A DNA stretch of 64,000 nt, taken from Adiantum capillus-veneris. Its lineage: Eukaryota; Streptophyta; Polypodiopsida; Polypodiales; Pteridaceae. Shown here in pieces: positions 25,199-36,457 of this stretch (position 1 is its first letter; each line of letters starts with the position of its first letter). The stretch lies in the NCBI GenBank assembly GCA_014529385.2, contig CM043952.1, positions 63,104,870 to 63,168,869 of the forward strand. The letters are read 5' to 3'. A program made the position numbers and the translations under genes. The notes under the pieces are model-generated. The model did not search any database. It saw only the letters and a list, made by a program, of their open reading frames with translations, and was not told the origin of the DNA.

Positions 25199-25259
25199 TT
25201 CCCTAGTACCTTGTTCTTGCCCAGACTCTCTAGCTTCTTAATAGTAAAGCTTGATCTTT

Positions 25260-26543
25260 GCACCATTCTATACTCCTGGCAACAATAATCCAGATAAATC
25301 TTTCAGTCTTACTGTACCATTGGAGAAGACCCAGTCTACCTCAAATGGTCCTGCCCAGGCAATCTTCAGGTTTGGCTTCTTCGAACCTAGTCTAGACTGA
25401 TAGAGAAGCACCAAATCTCCTTTCTGAAATTACCGAACCTTAATTCGGCGATCATGCCAGTGCTTCCTTCGTTGTTGAACAATTTCTTGTTGCAGCATAG
25501 CCCGTTGCCTGAGTTCATCTAACTGCATAAGTTCATCTAGGCACTTTTTCAGATTGTGGTTGAAGTCCAAGCCATACTTCACAGCCATTCTCAGACTTGG
25601 GATAACAAACTCCATAGGAACCACAACTTCAATGCCATACACCATTCTAAATGGTGTCAACCCAGTAGTGACCTTGTAAGCTGTCCTATACGCCCATAGA
25701 GCAGTCTGGAGTTTCAAATCCCACTGCTCTGGTTTCTTCTGCACAACCTTAGTGAGAATCGTCTTGATTGTCTTGTTACTACTTTCAGCCTGCCCATTGC
25801 TCTGGGATAGTAAGGAGTAGATTTCTGATGCTTGACTGAAAGCATATCCAATAGAATTTTCATAGTGTCATTGATAAAATGTGTTCCTTGGTCTAACACA
25901 ATCTCTACCGGACATCCATATCGGGAGACAATATTCTCAAATAGAAACCTTGCAGCTGACTTGGCTGTGTTGTTAGGAAGAGCTTTAGCTTCAACACACT
26001 TAGTGACATAACAAGTAGCCATTACTATGTACTTGTTCTTCCTGGGGGTAACCTTCTTAAAGGTCCCATAAAATCTAATCCCCATTTCATGAACACGCCT
26101 AGTGGTTGTACTGGCGTTAAAGGAGTCATATCTGCAGCTATTGGTCGACCCATTCTTTGGCATATGTCACAAGTTTTACAAAAACTTCTAACATCAACAA
26201 TTAGTGTTTGCCACCACAGACCATCTTGCAGAATCTTCTTGTAGGTAACTTCATTGGAAAAATGTCCGCCTGATTTGCCATTATGTGCTTCTGAAATAAC
26301 TTGCATTCTCCCTTCCATAGGCACACAACACCGAAGTATACCATCAACACCCAGTCGATAGAGTGACCCTCCGATGATAGTAAACTTCAAGCTTTTGATG
26401 ACCAAAGCTTTCTTCTGAATCTGCTTCCAATCCTCTGGAAAAGCACCTTGAGAAAGAAACTGATAAACATCATACCATTCAGGATCAACTGATTCTCCTG
26501 CCTCTAGCTGGAATAAGTCAGTGTCCACTGGTTCATCTCGCAA
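25260..26543 (-). pseudogene. A: integrase
   Basis: A single HHCC zinc module (HNGKSGGH ... CKTCDIC) is followed by the core with WGLDFMGP, then, after a frameshift near 26.1 kb, VLDQGTHF. The DDE glutamate region is disturbed (YYPRAMGR then a frame change near 25.75 kb). The C-terminal WAYRTAYK, GLTPF and a GPY/F-like WAGPFEV module at 25.35 kb are recognisable. It would insert the cDNA; this copy is broken at least twice. Confidence 0.85.
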
Positions 26544-26573
26544 GGGTAATTCTGAATAACCTTTCGTACTCCT

Positions 26574-28339
26574 TCACAAAAAATCAGCTCCACAGTGATT
26601 CTTGCGAGGCTTATGAAAAATTTTGAATTCAAACTCCATTAGGAACATCATCCACCGTATCAGCCTGCCTTGAATAATGACTTTATTAATAAAAAACAGA
26701 ACAGCTTGATGGTCCACATAAAAATGGAACAACTTCCCTAACAAGTAATGCTTGAACTTTGTAGCACTGAAAACCATTCCAAGGGCTTCTGGCTCAGTAG
26801 TTGTATATCCTTGTTCAGCCTGATTGAATCTGCGAGACTGGCAAAATAAACCGGATAATCAATCCTCCCGTCTGGCTGAGCCAATATCGCCCCCATTGCC
26901 AATCCCGAAGCGTCTACATGTACATGGAAAATAACATCCCAGTTTGGTTGTCTAAGGACTGGTTTACTGATACTGGCCTTTTTCAGATTCTGAAAGCTCT
27001 CCTCACATTCAGCAGTCCAATTGAACTTACTGATCTTCTTTGTAAGCTCATATAATGGTACTGCTTGAGAAGCAAACTTGTGTACAAACCTCCTATAGAA
27101 GTTAACATAACCCGGGAAAGAGCTCAACTCTGAAGCATTTCTGGGTGCTTTAGCTTGCTGAACACATTGAATTTTATCGTTGGGCCATTTCTATTCCATT
27201 TCGGGAAACTACATGTCCCAGTAGCTGTCCCTTCCAGACTAGGAAAACGGATTTAAATGGATTTAAACAAATCCGCTTCTCCTGACAGCGTTTGAAAACC
27301 ATTTCTAGGAATAGTAGGTGTTGTTCCTCATCTGAATATACAGTAAAGTCATCCATAAAAATAGCGAGGAACCGATGAAGGAATTCATTAAACATTTCCA
27401 TCATACACCACTGAAAGGTAGCTGGTGCATTGCACAGGCCGAAAGGTATCACCAGATACATGAAAGCTCCCCACTCGGTGATGAAAGTGGTCTTCGCTCT
27501 ATCTTCAGGAGTGATCTGTAACTGGTTGTAGCCACTGTAACCATCCATAAAGCTATACATTTCATATCTTGCGATCTCATCAAGAAACATGTCAGTAAAA
27601 GGCAATGGAAATGGATCTTTGATAGTTTGAGCATTGAGTTTCCTATAGTTGACACAAACTCTCAATTTCCTATTTTTCTTGGGAACTACGACTATGGGAA
27701 ATAGCCAATCGCTACTGGCCACCTCTGTGATGAACCCAGCCTTGAGAAGATTATCAATCTCCTCTTTGACCTTCTTAGCATAGTTGGGGTTCATTCGGTA
27801 TCTTTGCAGTCGTACTGGCCTAGCATCTCGATTCAACGGTATCTGGTGCTGACATACTTCAGGATCCACCCCCTTCAGGTCTGTGTGTTCCCAAGCAAAT
27901 ACGTCTTTGTAGTTCTGGAACATCCTGCGTGACTTTTCCTTCATTACCGGGTTGAGATGCTTGTTGACCTTGATCATCCTAGGACTATCCTCCGAGCCTA
28001 GGTTCCATTCTCCACTTCTTGGTCGTCTGGAAGCAACCAATTAGGCCCGCCTCCTTTTTGTTTGGTTGATTCCTCAGCATAATCCCAGGATGGCTCATTC
28101 AGTTCCGAATCAGCATTCTGATCCACTGTGTGTTCTTCAGAATGTACTGGCTCCTCTACCATACCAGTATCCGCTGATTCCACCAACCTCCCAGTTAACC
28201 GAACTGTTCGTTCCCCTGTGTTGATTTCAGTAAACTGATCTAGGAATTGCTTTTTCTGCTTGTCGGCCTGCTCTTTATTCAATAGAGTTGCATTCAAGTC
28301 AATCTCTACTAAAGGGAATATGTTCAGGGCTGCTAACAT
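26574..28339 (-). pseudogene. A: reverse transcriptase and RNase H
   Basis: The RT piece (27174-28040) contains KLRVCVNYRKLNAQT, GYSGYNQLQI, PFGLCNAPATFQ and the active site FMDD in place of YMDD. RNase H follows in another frame (26574-27127) with HVDASGLAMGAILAQPDG. A stop separates the RT from the short upstream linker piece 27998-28339. At least two frame changes break it. Confidence 0.88.
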
Positions 28340-28420
28340 TCGTTCAGTCTTCTTGGCTTTGTACTTCTGGCATAACTCCTTTGGCCTCAGCTCTTTTCTC
28401 TAGCTCCTAGTATTGTTCGT

Positions 28421-30901
28421 CTAGATCTGAATTCTACCGCTGGCCCCTTCTATGGTTAAGGTTTGATTTGTATAGTCATGAACAACATGTGCCGTGCTCA
28501 ACCATGGGCACCCTAGCAACATCCCATATGCCCCTTGCACATCCAGAACTAAGAAGCTGGTTTTAAATTTTTCCCTGCCTACTCTTATCTGCATATTCTT
28601 AATCATGCCCGTAGCTCGTACCACTTTGTGATCTACCATTCGCACTTTAAATGGTGTTGGCTTTAGATTCGTGATACCCATTCTCTGCTGGAGATGAACT
28701 CCCATTATATTAACTCCTGCTCCTCCATCCAAGATAACACTTGAAAGAGGTTCCCATTGCTTCCTAACCTTGTAGTCCACCTGAATGAGCAAAACTTCAT
28801 CATCTCGGATGGCCGTCAGGTCCACTGTTTTGGCCTCCGCTTCAGCTTTCTTGCGCTGTTTGATGAAGTTTGCCACTTCAGGCAAGGTTTTTCTGATATC
28901 TTCCAGCTCCACAGTCAACTTCTGAATTTTATCACAAATTTTAACATGGATTTCTTCTTTCTCTTGGTCAGATTGATTGTCAGAGCTCGAAGAACTGGTT
29001 GTATCTTCACACTGCCATTCCTCTCTTGTAGTGCTTCCAATCATTCCATCAACTCTCAGTTCATCAGCCATTCCTTGTACCGCAGCCAGCATGGTCTCAG
29101 GTATGCCCGATATTGAATGATATTTCTCAGTTGATTGGGCTGGTATCTTCTGAATGACTCGGGCTTCAGAACTTTCTGGTTGCTCTGGCAGCTTCTTGGC
29201 TAAATCCTCCGTGATTTTAGCCGCTAGTTCTCTCTGCTCTTGCCATTCATCTACCACCTTCTCTTTACGCTTGGTCTTCCAAATTTCCCTTTGTTGAGCC
29301 CACTTGCTGCTGTTATTAGTGACTGGTGTTTTTGAAGTATCTGGAATTTTTTCAATTACTACACCCTTGCTTCTTGTGACTACCCGTACTGGGACTGGCT
29401 CTGGTGCCTTAGCCTCAGTAGCAGTAGTTGCAGGTGCATCTGGGCATTGGGCTGCAAAATGGCCATACTTCCCACAAGTGTAACAATTCATACTCCAAAT
29501 CTTGAAGTTGCCACGCCCTCTGCCTCGGCCCATACCTGTTTGGAATCGGCCACGTCCTTGACCAGTACCACTGGTACCTGGTCTCTCCTCTTGAGATACT
29601 TTGGCGGGTTCTACTTTCACTGGTTCAGTATAGGCTACCACTGACAAGTCTTTGCCCTTCTTAAAGTGATGAATCCTGAGACCACAATTGTTCCATAAAT
29701 GACCAAAATCCTTACAGTAAGTACATTGTGGGCACTCGTTGGAGATATGGTCCTTGGATTTGCATTTCGAACACCAAGTCTCCATCTTCAGAACTGGCTG
29801 TCTGGTGTGGCTAATCTCGGCAATCTGTCTAGCCATTTCTTCAATCTTCTTGGTCCAAGATCCCTTCTTTGACTTCTCCTTGGAACGTTCATTAGAGCTG
29901 CTTTCAGAGCTGCTGGACACCTCACTGGAATCAGAACTCTCAGTAGCAGATCTATTGCTACTAGATCTTCTCTTTTTGTGACTCTTTTTCTTCTTCGCCT
30001 GTTGTTTCAGCTTCAGTGCTCGTTGTACCAGATCATTGAATTTCTTGGTAGGAGCTGGTACCTCCTGCTCCCTAAGCTTTTTGCTTCTGAAACCATTCAG
30101 AAACCATGCCCACAACCTCTTCTCAGATGGCGGTTCCTGTAACTGCCTGGTTAGCTCTTAATTTTTTCCACATAACTTCGGACTGATAGATTCTGCTGCT
30201 TAATCTTATCCAGTTCACATAGGATATCTTCATCACCTCTGTTGTCGGAATACTCCAGTCTGAAGGATTTAAGCAATTTGTTGTAAGATCTGAGTTGACA
30301 GGCGGGGTAATGGTAATACCACTTTCTCGCTGCCTCTTTCAAGGTTTGCGGAAAGTATTCCCCCAATCATCTGCATCAATATTTTTTAGTTCAACATACT
30401 GCTCAAAAGCTTGTATGTGAACGTCTGGATCATCCTTCTTACCTCCCTTGAATATTGGAAAAGAAATTTTCAGAGAAGATGAGTAATCATTCCGATTACC
30501 ACTGATTTTGCCGCTTCTCTTCTTAGATTCAGAACGGTGCTTGGAAGTCTTCTTGCAATTGTCAGTGTCTGCATCCCAGTCAATGTCTGTTTCTATCTCT
30601 CTGTCAGTGTTCTCTTTGGCCTAGGGCTAGAAGTGCGGTGACTGCCTTTACTTCCCTTAGTACCCTCATCCCCCTGCCGGGACCGAGAACTCTTGGCTTT
30701 TCGTGCTTCCCTTTCTGCCCGTCTGCGTCAAGAATGACTGGACTGCTGTGAGTCCTGTGTCTCATCAGCCTGACTATGCTCCTCCTAAGCCTCAGTGTCA
30801 GTCACCTTCTCTTGCTTAGGGTCAGATTCTCTTCCCGACTCCTCAAGAATAGGATCAACACGGATGGTGGATTTCCGGCCACGACTGGATTTGGGTGCCA
30901 T
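28421..30901 (-). pseudogene. A: gag and protease
   Basis: The first ATG on the minus strand (MAPKSSRGRK) is at 30901. The N-terminal third contains in-frame stops and a frame change near 30.15 kb, and includes WYYHYP-like gag text. The rest is open for 564 codons (30115-28421), with tandem CCHC knuckles at residues 115-128 and 131-144 and a third at 211-224, a Gly/Arg-rich stretch between them, and a retropepsin with D464-G-G-A and a MLLGCPWL flap-end motif near 533-540. The active site has Gly where Ser/Thr is usual (DSGA). Confidence 0.85.
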
Positions 30902-30956
30902 TGCTGAAAACTTCCAACTGGGAGAATAGTATTTCAGTCAACGAGCTTCAGCTCGA

Positions 30957-30972
30957 GCCACCGTGATCGCCA
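30957..30972 (-). promoter_or_regulatory. PBS of A, tRNA-Arg-like
   Basis: The minus strand reads TGGCGATCACGGTGGC three bases from the LTR. It resembles the complement of a plant tRNA-Arg 3' end (TGGCGACCACAGTGGG, from memory) with a few mismatches, as reported for Tat/Ogre-type elements. Confidence 0.6.
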
Positions 30973-30975
30973 AAA

Positions 30976-31482
30976 TGGAATTGGAGCTGATCTCTTGAGA
31001 TAGCTAATTCCAGTGTTAGAAGATTTCGGCTACTGATGATGTGTTAGTTTAGATAGTCGACTGGACAGAGAATCAGAAACTGAACTAGAATTTATCTACT
31101 GGAATGAGAATCAGACTATGTACTGAGAATAATATTCAGATTCAGATTCAGAGTACTGGATACAGTGTAAGTGTGACTGGAATATTTGCCGTGATTGGAA
31201 TTAAAGATGAAAGAGTATAGTAAGTATGATGTGATTTACGGATAGAGTATAGCCGACAACAACTACCAACGATTGACAACTCAAGTACAAATGCCGCCAA
31301 AATGCTAATCCGACTATGCTCAAGATTATGCTAACCCAAATGCCAACCCGATTCCAATGTAATGGGCCCTATTTATATACCTTGGGTTTACCATGGTAAT
31401 TACTGGAGTAATTAGTGACGAATTCACTACCCGTCTCATAAGAGAACGTTCCCACTTAGTGAAGCTGTCTCAGCCGTCTACA
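30976..31482 (-). repeat. 5' LTR of A
   Basis: 507 bp. The TATA box on the minus strand lies near 31369-31380, so transcription runs leftwards from about 31.34 kb. Confidence 0.93.
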
Positions 31483-31487
31483 AGAAC

Positions 31488-31516
31488 GTTATGCCAGTCC
31501 ATCCTTTGGCCTTTCA
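31488..31516 (+). repeat. Remaining end of the right LTR of C
   Basis: GTTATGCCAGTCC...CTTTCA matches 15292-15321 except for one missing C, and shows that A inserted into C's LTR. The next 91 bp (31517-31607) are a C/T-rich flank of C before B. Confidence 0.85.
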
Positions 31517-31607
31517 TCCCCCCTCCTTTGTCTATCTAACTTCTCTTCGCATCCTTTCCTCCTCTCTAACTCGCTTCTCTCTACGCTTTGTGGTCCTTGG
31601 CAAATCC

Positions 31608-31909
31608 TGTTGAGCCAGCAGAGGAAGTGTTGAGCCAGCAGAGGATCACACCCACATTTTTGCTCACACCCATCATTTTGTAACCATTGATTGTAATAAA
31701 TGTCTTTCCGACATTAATTTTGATTTGAGCCATTCATTAAGTAACGGGACTCAATTGAGTTTCCAGCTTGTAATCCCGAAGTAATTTCACCTGTTGATGT
31801 AAATAATTAGAGATGTTCTCACCTCCAAGGCTGAGGTATATAAGCCAAAGTTTTGCAACCTAAGAGGAGTCAATTAATCAAAGTGAGTTTTTGAGCGCCG
31901 TGACTGTGT

Positions 31910-32002
<93 letters not shown>

Positions 32003-32626
32003 TTATCTTCTTGCTACGCGAGCTACGGGGCCGCCATTGGAGAAGCGACACCGCCATTGTGTTAGCAACGGTGAGAGCTACGCACATATACCAAGAGTGC
32101 GCGCTATCGGCTTCTACGTGTGGTAAGTTCCTACGAGCTTCGGTGTGAGTTTTCTTCCAACTCGTGTGTCGGAATAGAGCGTGCAGCATATCTATAGAAC
32201 CACAACGAGTAGAGCTACACATTAGTACCATCGGGGTCAAGTTTCGGTCACCTGTATTTTTCGGCCTGTCTTCATACGCGTTTACCGCACGGAGTGGTTA
32301 TAGGTTGATTTTGCAGTTCAAGTCTTTAGGGTGTTGTTCTTACCTAGTGTATAGACTTCCCCTTGAGTTTGAGATCGATTCAATGATTCTAGATCCTGTT
32401 TCGTATAGCATTCGTTCGTAGTACGGATTTCAGTCACTTGCGTATTTTAGAACTTAGATTTGATTTCCTTAGTAGTGATTGTCATTAGAAGGTCGAGTAG
32501 GTGATTTGACACCCACCTAGTTGTTTCCATGCGCCTGCGGGTCAAGCTCCATCCTCGTCTGACAAATTCTGTTGTTGGTTGAGTTCTCGCTATTTAGCTT
32601 CCGCTAGCGGCGTAACCGCCTTAACA
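31608..32626 (+). repeat. 5' LTR of B
   Basis: It starts with a 20-bp tandem duplication (TGTTGAGCCAGCAGAGG at 31608 and 31628) and ends TTAACA. It contains (GA)n at 31912-32000 and a 10-bp half-site TCATACGCGT at 32272-32281 shared with the palindrome arrays. A GTAAGT at 32123 looks like a splice donor. Confidence 0.95.
31837..31844 (+). promoter_or_regulatory. TATA box of B's LTR
   Basis: TATATAAG, repeated at 50007-50014 in the 3' LTR. Transcription would start about 25-35 bp downstream, which places the (GA)n tract in the transcribed R/leader region. Confidence 0.7.
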
Positions 32627-32628
32627 TT

Positions 32629-32646
32629 TGGCGCCGCTGCCGGGGA
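32629..32646 (+). promoter_or_regulatory. PBS of B, tRNA-Asp type
   Basis: TGGCGCCGCTGCCGGGGA matches the complement of plant tRNA-Asp at 17 of 18 positions, two bases after the LTR. Confidence 0.9.
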
Positions 32647-33160
32647 CGAGAGCCCTAAGTAGGTGACCTTAGACTAATCCACGAGGTGAGTCGTATAAAC
32701 TACTTTGTATACTTTAGTTAGAAAAGATCTAGGAGTGGTGGACTCCGAAGATCTCGAGAGATACTAGGAAGTGGGGTATTCCTGGGTCTTCCGTGTTGAC
32801 AGTATTTTTAGTTTAGCTTAGATTTGTTTGTTGTTTTGTTGGTGTTGAGTAGTTGTTGATAGAAGAAGAATTTGCTAGTCCGTGAGTGACAGTGGATATC
32901 TTTAAAGTCACAATTACCAAACCCATTTTATGATTAGGAATAGCTTAGGTAGGACTTCATTTGATCCTGATCTAGAGCTAGTAATCATTGGAGTATTTGC
33001 TTGATATGGTTGATTGCATGTTAGATCACTAAACCGTCGAGTTAGTAGTGAAACTTGCAATAAACAAAAGTCAGAGAAATTTTCTGTGTATCTGGGAGTT
33101 GCTGAGCACTTGAGAAAGCTTTAGGAAGGATTCTGTGCCAAAAAATTGGAAATCTGCAAC
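32647..33160 (+). other. Leader of B before the palindrome array
   Basis: No ORF. A strong splice-donor-like GAG/GTGAGT lies at 32683-32691, shortly after the PBS. Confidence 0.5.
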
Positions 33161-33163
33161 TTT

Positions 33164-33884
33164 AGACATCATACGCGTATGATGTCTAAATGACCAAACA
33201 GAGACCAAAACAGAAATTTTGACTTTACCAGAGTGTTCAAAAGGGGGGTTATACCCTAATTTCAACTTAAAACAAGAGCATTAACACTCAAAGAAACCCG
33301 AAAAGACAAGTCGGAGTCCAAGAAACGCAAAGAATAGGAAATTTTGGATTCAAATCTTGTTTTTACATTCAAACCTGACAAAAACACTTGAAACTCAATT
33401 ATAAACATTGGAGAAGTCTTAAAACCAAGAATAGTCAAAATCTGTGAAAAAAGACATCATACGCGTATAATGTCTTTTGGCACATCCACTGCTTATTTTT
33501 GATATCTGACCTGACAAGATTGTTACAGGCACTGTAGGAAGCATAAATATCAGGTTTGGACCCAAATTGATGAAAAAGACATCATACGCGTATAATGTCT
33601 TTGACCTAATTTTGGACATATTTTGATACTTTGCTAACACAGATCCATTGTAATAGCTGTCTAGAGGTTATATTTCAAGTTTCATCCCATTTGGATCACA
33701 ATTGACCCAAAAAACAAGTCAAAAGCGGAAAATTGCCAAGAAAAGCCTAAATTAGCCATAACTTGCTCAAATAGAGTTCAAACTGAATTTTGTGAGTGAA
33801 CAGAGCATAAAGGGGCCACTGAGAGTGAGCATAACCAAAATAGTCAAAATCTGTGAAAAAAGACATCATACGCGTATAATGTCT
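33164..33884. repeat. Leader palindrome array, 4 copies
   Basis: Copies of a 24-bp palindrome (arm AGACATCATACG followed by its reverse complement) start at 33164, 33451, 33577 and 33861. The first is perfect and its dyad extends to 30 bp (33161-33190). The other three share one A for G in the right arm. The spacers are diverged but partly alike: copies 2 and 4 share CAAAATCTGTGAAAAA just upstream. The array ends 168 nt before the gag ATG. Confidence 0.95.
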
Positions 33885-34052
33885 TTTTCAGCATAACTGC
33901 GACAAAATTCTCACTTGATGAAACAGAAGTTGTCCAACTGACAAGATTAAACAATTGACCAAGTATCAGTCAGTTTGGATCAATTCTGACCACAAAAACT
34001 TGGGAAAAACAAATTGCCGAGACGGAAAAGTTACAGTCCTTTAGGGGAATTG

Positions 34053-35771
34053 ATGAATTTGAGATCGGGCAGGAATCTCCGGAATAATCAACCAAAACAA
34101 GGGGAACCAGCAAGTGTCATATCAACCGAGGGAAGTGTAAACCAAAGTTGGGTGCAACCATTAGAGCCGATCTTTGAAGGAAGTGTTTCTGATACTTCTT
34201 CGGAGAGGTCTTACGAGATTTTCACCGAACACTCGAACAGGAACAACAGAGAAAATATGGCAGCAGGATCATCAAACCCTTCCGCCACCATGAAGCTATT
34301 GTTCATAAAATACCAGTACGACAATGAGCAAGGTGCCAAGATCTACAAAGATGGAATGGACTGCTATTGTGTAAAGATAAAAGAAAGACCTAGTGAGTTC
34401 AAGGACTTAGTGCCTGTGAGCTTTAGCGGAGATAGATATCTAGATGACGAGGGTACCATGTACTTGGTAGTCCTAAACCCTAACATTGTGGACAAGTGGG
34501 GATTGATGGGCACCAAAGCCAAAATAGATGAAGAACTCGAGGAGAAAGCACCAATAATGAACTTCCCTAATGCGAGGTTAAGAAGAGAGAATGAAACTAC
34601 AAGGATCAACACTGATAACATCTATGTGGGGCTATACAAATATAATAATGGGGAGCAAGATCTCTATTATAGATGTGAAGAACCCTACACCGGAGAGCTG
34701 ACAGACAAAAAAAGACTCTATGTCTTTACCTACACAGAGGGATTGGAAGTGAAAATTGCCGCTTACGATAAGTATGGCAGGCAATACTCAACAATGGGCA
34801 AGAAAGAATTAGAAGGATATACATACTTTGGGGGACCACTACATCAGTATTATGTTACTTCTAGCTCACATAGACCAGCACCAACAACTGGAGTGCAAAA
34901 CTCAATGACAACAGGAGGACAAAGAACTCAGGTTGCTGACTCTTTCAGTCAACCTTGGGACTCGAAGCTCGGGCCAATGGGATCATTACATTCCAGAGAG
35001 TCAATGGAGACGAATCGAGGTAGTGCAGTTCCAATCCCCACCTATACCACTCCAGGTCCAAGGTTTGAAGCGGAACCATCACATTTACCTCCCAGTAGTA
35101 GATTCAGGGCAGAGGAACCGACAAGGGTAACCCATGAAGTCCATGATGCTAGAGAAAGCTTTAGCCGAGACACAGGAGCAATGAGATTGGTAGCAGATCA
35201 TAGACGTATGAGACCATCTCAAGTAGCCAAGTGTATGCCAAAGAAGTATGGTGGTTCAGGAGATCCGTATGCACATGTGTCACTCTTTAAGCAAGTCTTA
35301 AGAGCTGAGCAGATAACAGATTTCCATACACAATACGAGGGATTTGGTCTTACTCTAGAAGGTACTGCATTGACATGGTTTCAACCAATGAACATAGGGG
35401 GATTCCATGACATTGACCATTTGCTAAGAGAGTTTGCTGAGGAATTCTCAAAACGAGGGATTAAGCACAATACGGTCTCACAAATATATGCTTTTAAACA
35501 GAGAGAACACGAAAAAGTGAAGGAAGCTTCACTTCGCTTCAAACAATACATTGAGAGATGTCCAGTACGTGAACGACCACAAGATGACAGACTATCTGTT
35601 CTCTTTATTGAGGGACTGAGGAACGACACTCTCAAGAAGGACTTGCACTTGAAAGCTTGTACAAGTTTCGAGCAAGTAACGAGAGAGGCATTGTACTTAG
35701 TGGATAACTGTACGGTTTATGGAGAGTGTCAGCGGATACAGATTTTGCATCCAGTAGCTCCTCCTCCGTAG
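34053..35771 (+). CDS. B: gag, N-terminal and capsid part
   Basis: The frame is open from 34014, but the first ATG is at 34053 (MNLRSGRN), which sets the leader length. About the first 300 residues are a family-specific region with YVFTYTEGLEVKIAAYDKYG and no recognised domain. A retrotransposon gag (capsid-like) domain lies in the last third, with YGGSGDPYAHVSLFK, FGLTLEGTALTWFQ and RFKQYIERCP. The frame ends at 35771. The protein text seems to continue one base back in the next frame, with the change at a TTTT run (35743-35746). It would assemble the virus-like particle in the cytoplasm. Confidence 0.88.
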   Translation: MNLRSGRNLRNNQPKQGEPASVISTEGSVNQSWVQPLEPIFEGSVSDTSSERSYEIFTEHSNRNNRENMAAGSSNPSATMKLLFIKYQYDNEQGAKIYKDGMDCYCVKIKERPSEFKDLVPVSFSGDRYLDDEGTMYLVVLNPNIVDKWGLMGTKAKIDEELEEKAPIMNFPNARLRRENETTRINTDNIYVGLYKYNNGEQDLYYRCEEPYTGELTDKKRLYVFTYTEGLEVKIAAYDKYGRQYSTMGKKELEGYTYFGGPLHQYYVTSSSHRPAPTTGVQNSMTTGGQRTQVADSFSQPWDSKLGPMGSLHSRESMETNRGSAVPIPTYTTPGPRFEAEPSHLPPSSRFRAEEPTRVTHEVHDARESFSRDTGAMRLVADHRRMRPSQVAKCMPKKYGGSGDPYAHVSLFKQVLRAEQITDFHTQYEGFGLTLEGTALTWFQPMNIGGFHDIDHLLREFAEEFSKRGIKHNTVSQIYAFKQREHEKVKEASLRFKQYIERCPVRERPQDDRLSVLFIEGLRNDTLKKDLHLKACTSFEQVTREALYLVDNCTVYGECQRIQILHPVAPPP

Positions 35772-36457
35772 CGAGCGAGACTACCACTAAAAAGAATGTT
35801 CAAACAACAACCATGCCAAATGTAGAGCAAATGATAGAAGATGCTCTAAAAAGGATGGCACCATACCAAAAACCATTGCCAAAAACACTGAAATGGTGTG
35901 CTATTGAACAAAAATGGACAAATCATCCAACAGAGGAGTGTTATTACAACAAAGGGTATGTAAGGGAGCGCCAGTATGCACCTCCTGCTCAATTAGCACC
36001 ACCTCAGATACATCCAGTACCTCGATACCCAACGGGAAATGTACCAGGACCTATGGGGATAGAAAGACCGCAACCGGTATTGGGACAACAACCACCTTTA
36101 CCAGGAGCAAGACCAGTGGGCATTAGATATGCACCAACCTTAGAGAATCAGGAAGAACAAGCCTTAGTGCCTGTTCAAGCCTATTATGAAGAATCTGGTG
36201 CACACATGTCTCCAACTGTGTATTACCCACCAGAAGAACCCAAACAACCAGAACCATGGGGCATGATTGGGAATGTTGGAACACCAACAGTTACAAGTGC
36301 TTCTGATGAAGAGAGATACAATTTGGACGCAAGAACATTGATGTTCATAGCTCATGGAGGGTTAACAGGACAAAGACCATCCTATCCACAAAGGACGAAT
36401 CAAATGGGACCAAGACCAGCACTAGGACCCTGTTACAAGTGTGGGGTGACCATCTGA
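35743..36457 (+). CDS. B: gag, Pro-rich part and first half of a zinc knuckle
   Basis: Continues gag in the -1 frame. A Ser-rich start is followed by MIEDALKRMAPYQ, a Pro/Gln-rich region (QLAPPQIHPVPRYP), and CYKC, the first half of a CCHC knuckle. The frame then stops. The knuckle's second half (DHLMNVC) lies in the -1 frame after a GGGG run at 36443-36446, so the two frames together give C-x2-C-x3-H-x4-C. Confidence 0.8.

Larger units (their letters stand above)
20455..31482 (-). mobile_element. A: 11-kb Ty3/gypsy element, minus strand
   Basis: Two 507-bp LTRs (TGGAATTGG...CCGTCTACA on the + strand) are flanked by a perfect TSD AGAAC at 20450-20454 and 31483-31487. On the minus strand the order is LTR, PBS, gag with three zinc knuckles, protease, RT, RNase H, integrase, aORF, PPT, LTR. 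About 26 substitutions separate the LTRs (about 5%), with no length change. Stops and frameshifts occur in every gene, so it is not autonomous now. RT motifs and the aORF after integrase suggest the non-chromovirus (Tat/Athila-like) branch. Confidence 0.93.
15137..31516 (+). mobile_element. C: short-LTR element, split by element A
   Basis: The left LTR (185 bp, TGTCAGG...TTTCCA) is followed by a Met-type PBS. A purine tract and the matching right LTR start at 20306-20319. The right LTR is cut at 20454 by A and resumes at 31488 after A's TSD. Flanks TCCCT (15132) and TCCCC (31517) match at 4 of 5 bases. Removing A leaves an element of about 5.3 kb. The interior has no recognised gag or pol, so it is best described as LARD-like. 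Its own age cannot be judged well from such short LTRs, which are visibly diverged. Confidence 0.8.

Noticed and set aside
31891-32240. ORFs of Arg-Glu or Ser-Leu repeats over (GA)n (also near 15.3, 50.1, 53.3 and 58.4 kb)
   Set aside because: Translations of a microsatellite, not genes.
36443-36446. Programmed -1 frameshift at GGGG within the zinc knuckle
   Set aside because: No typical slippery heptamer, and six similar breaks exist; loss of one base is simpler, though not excluded.
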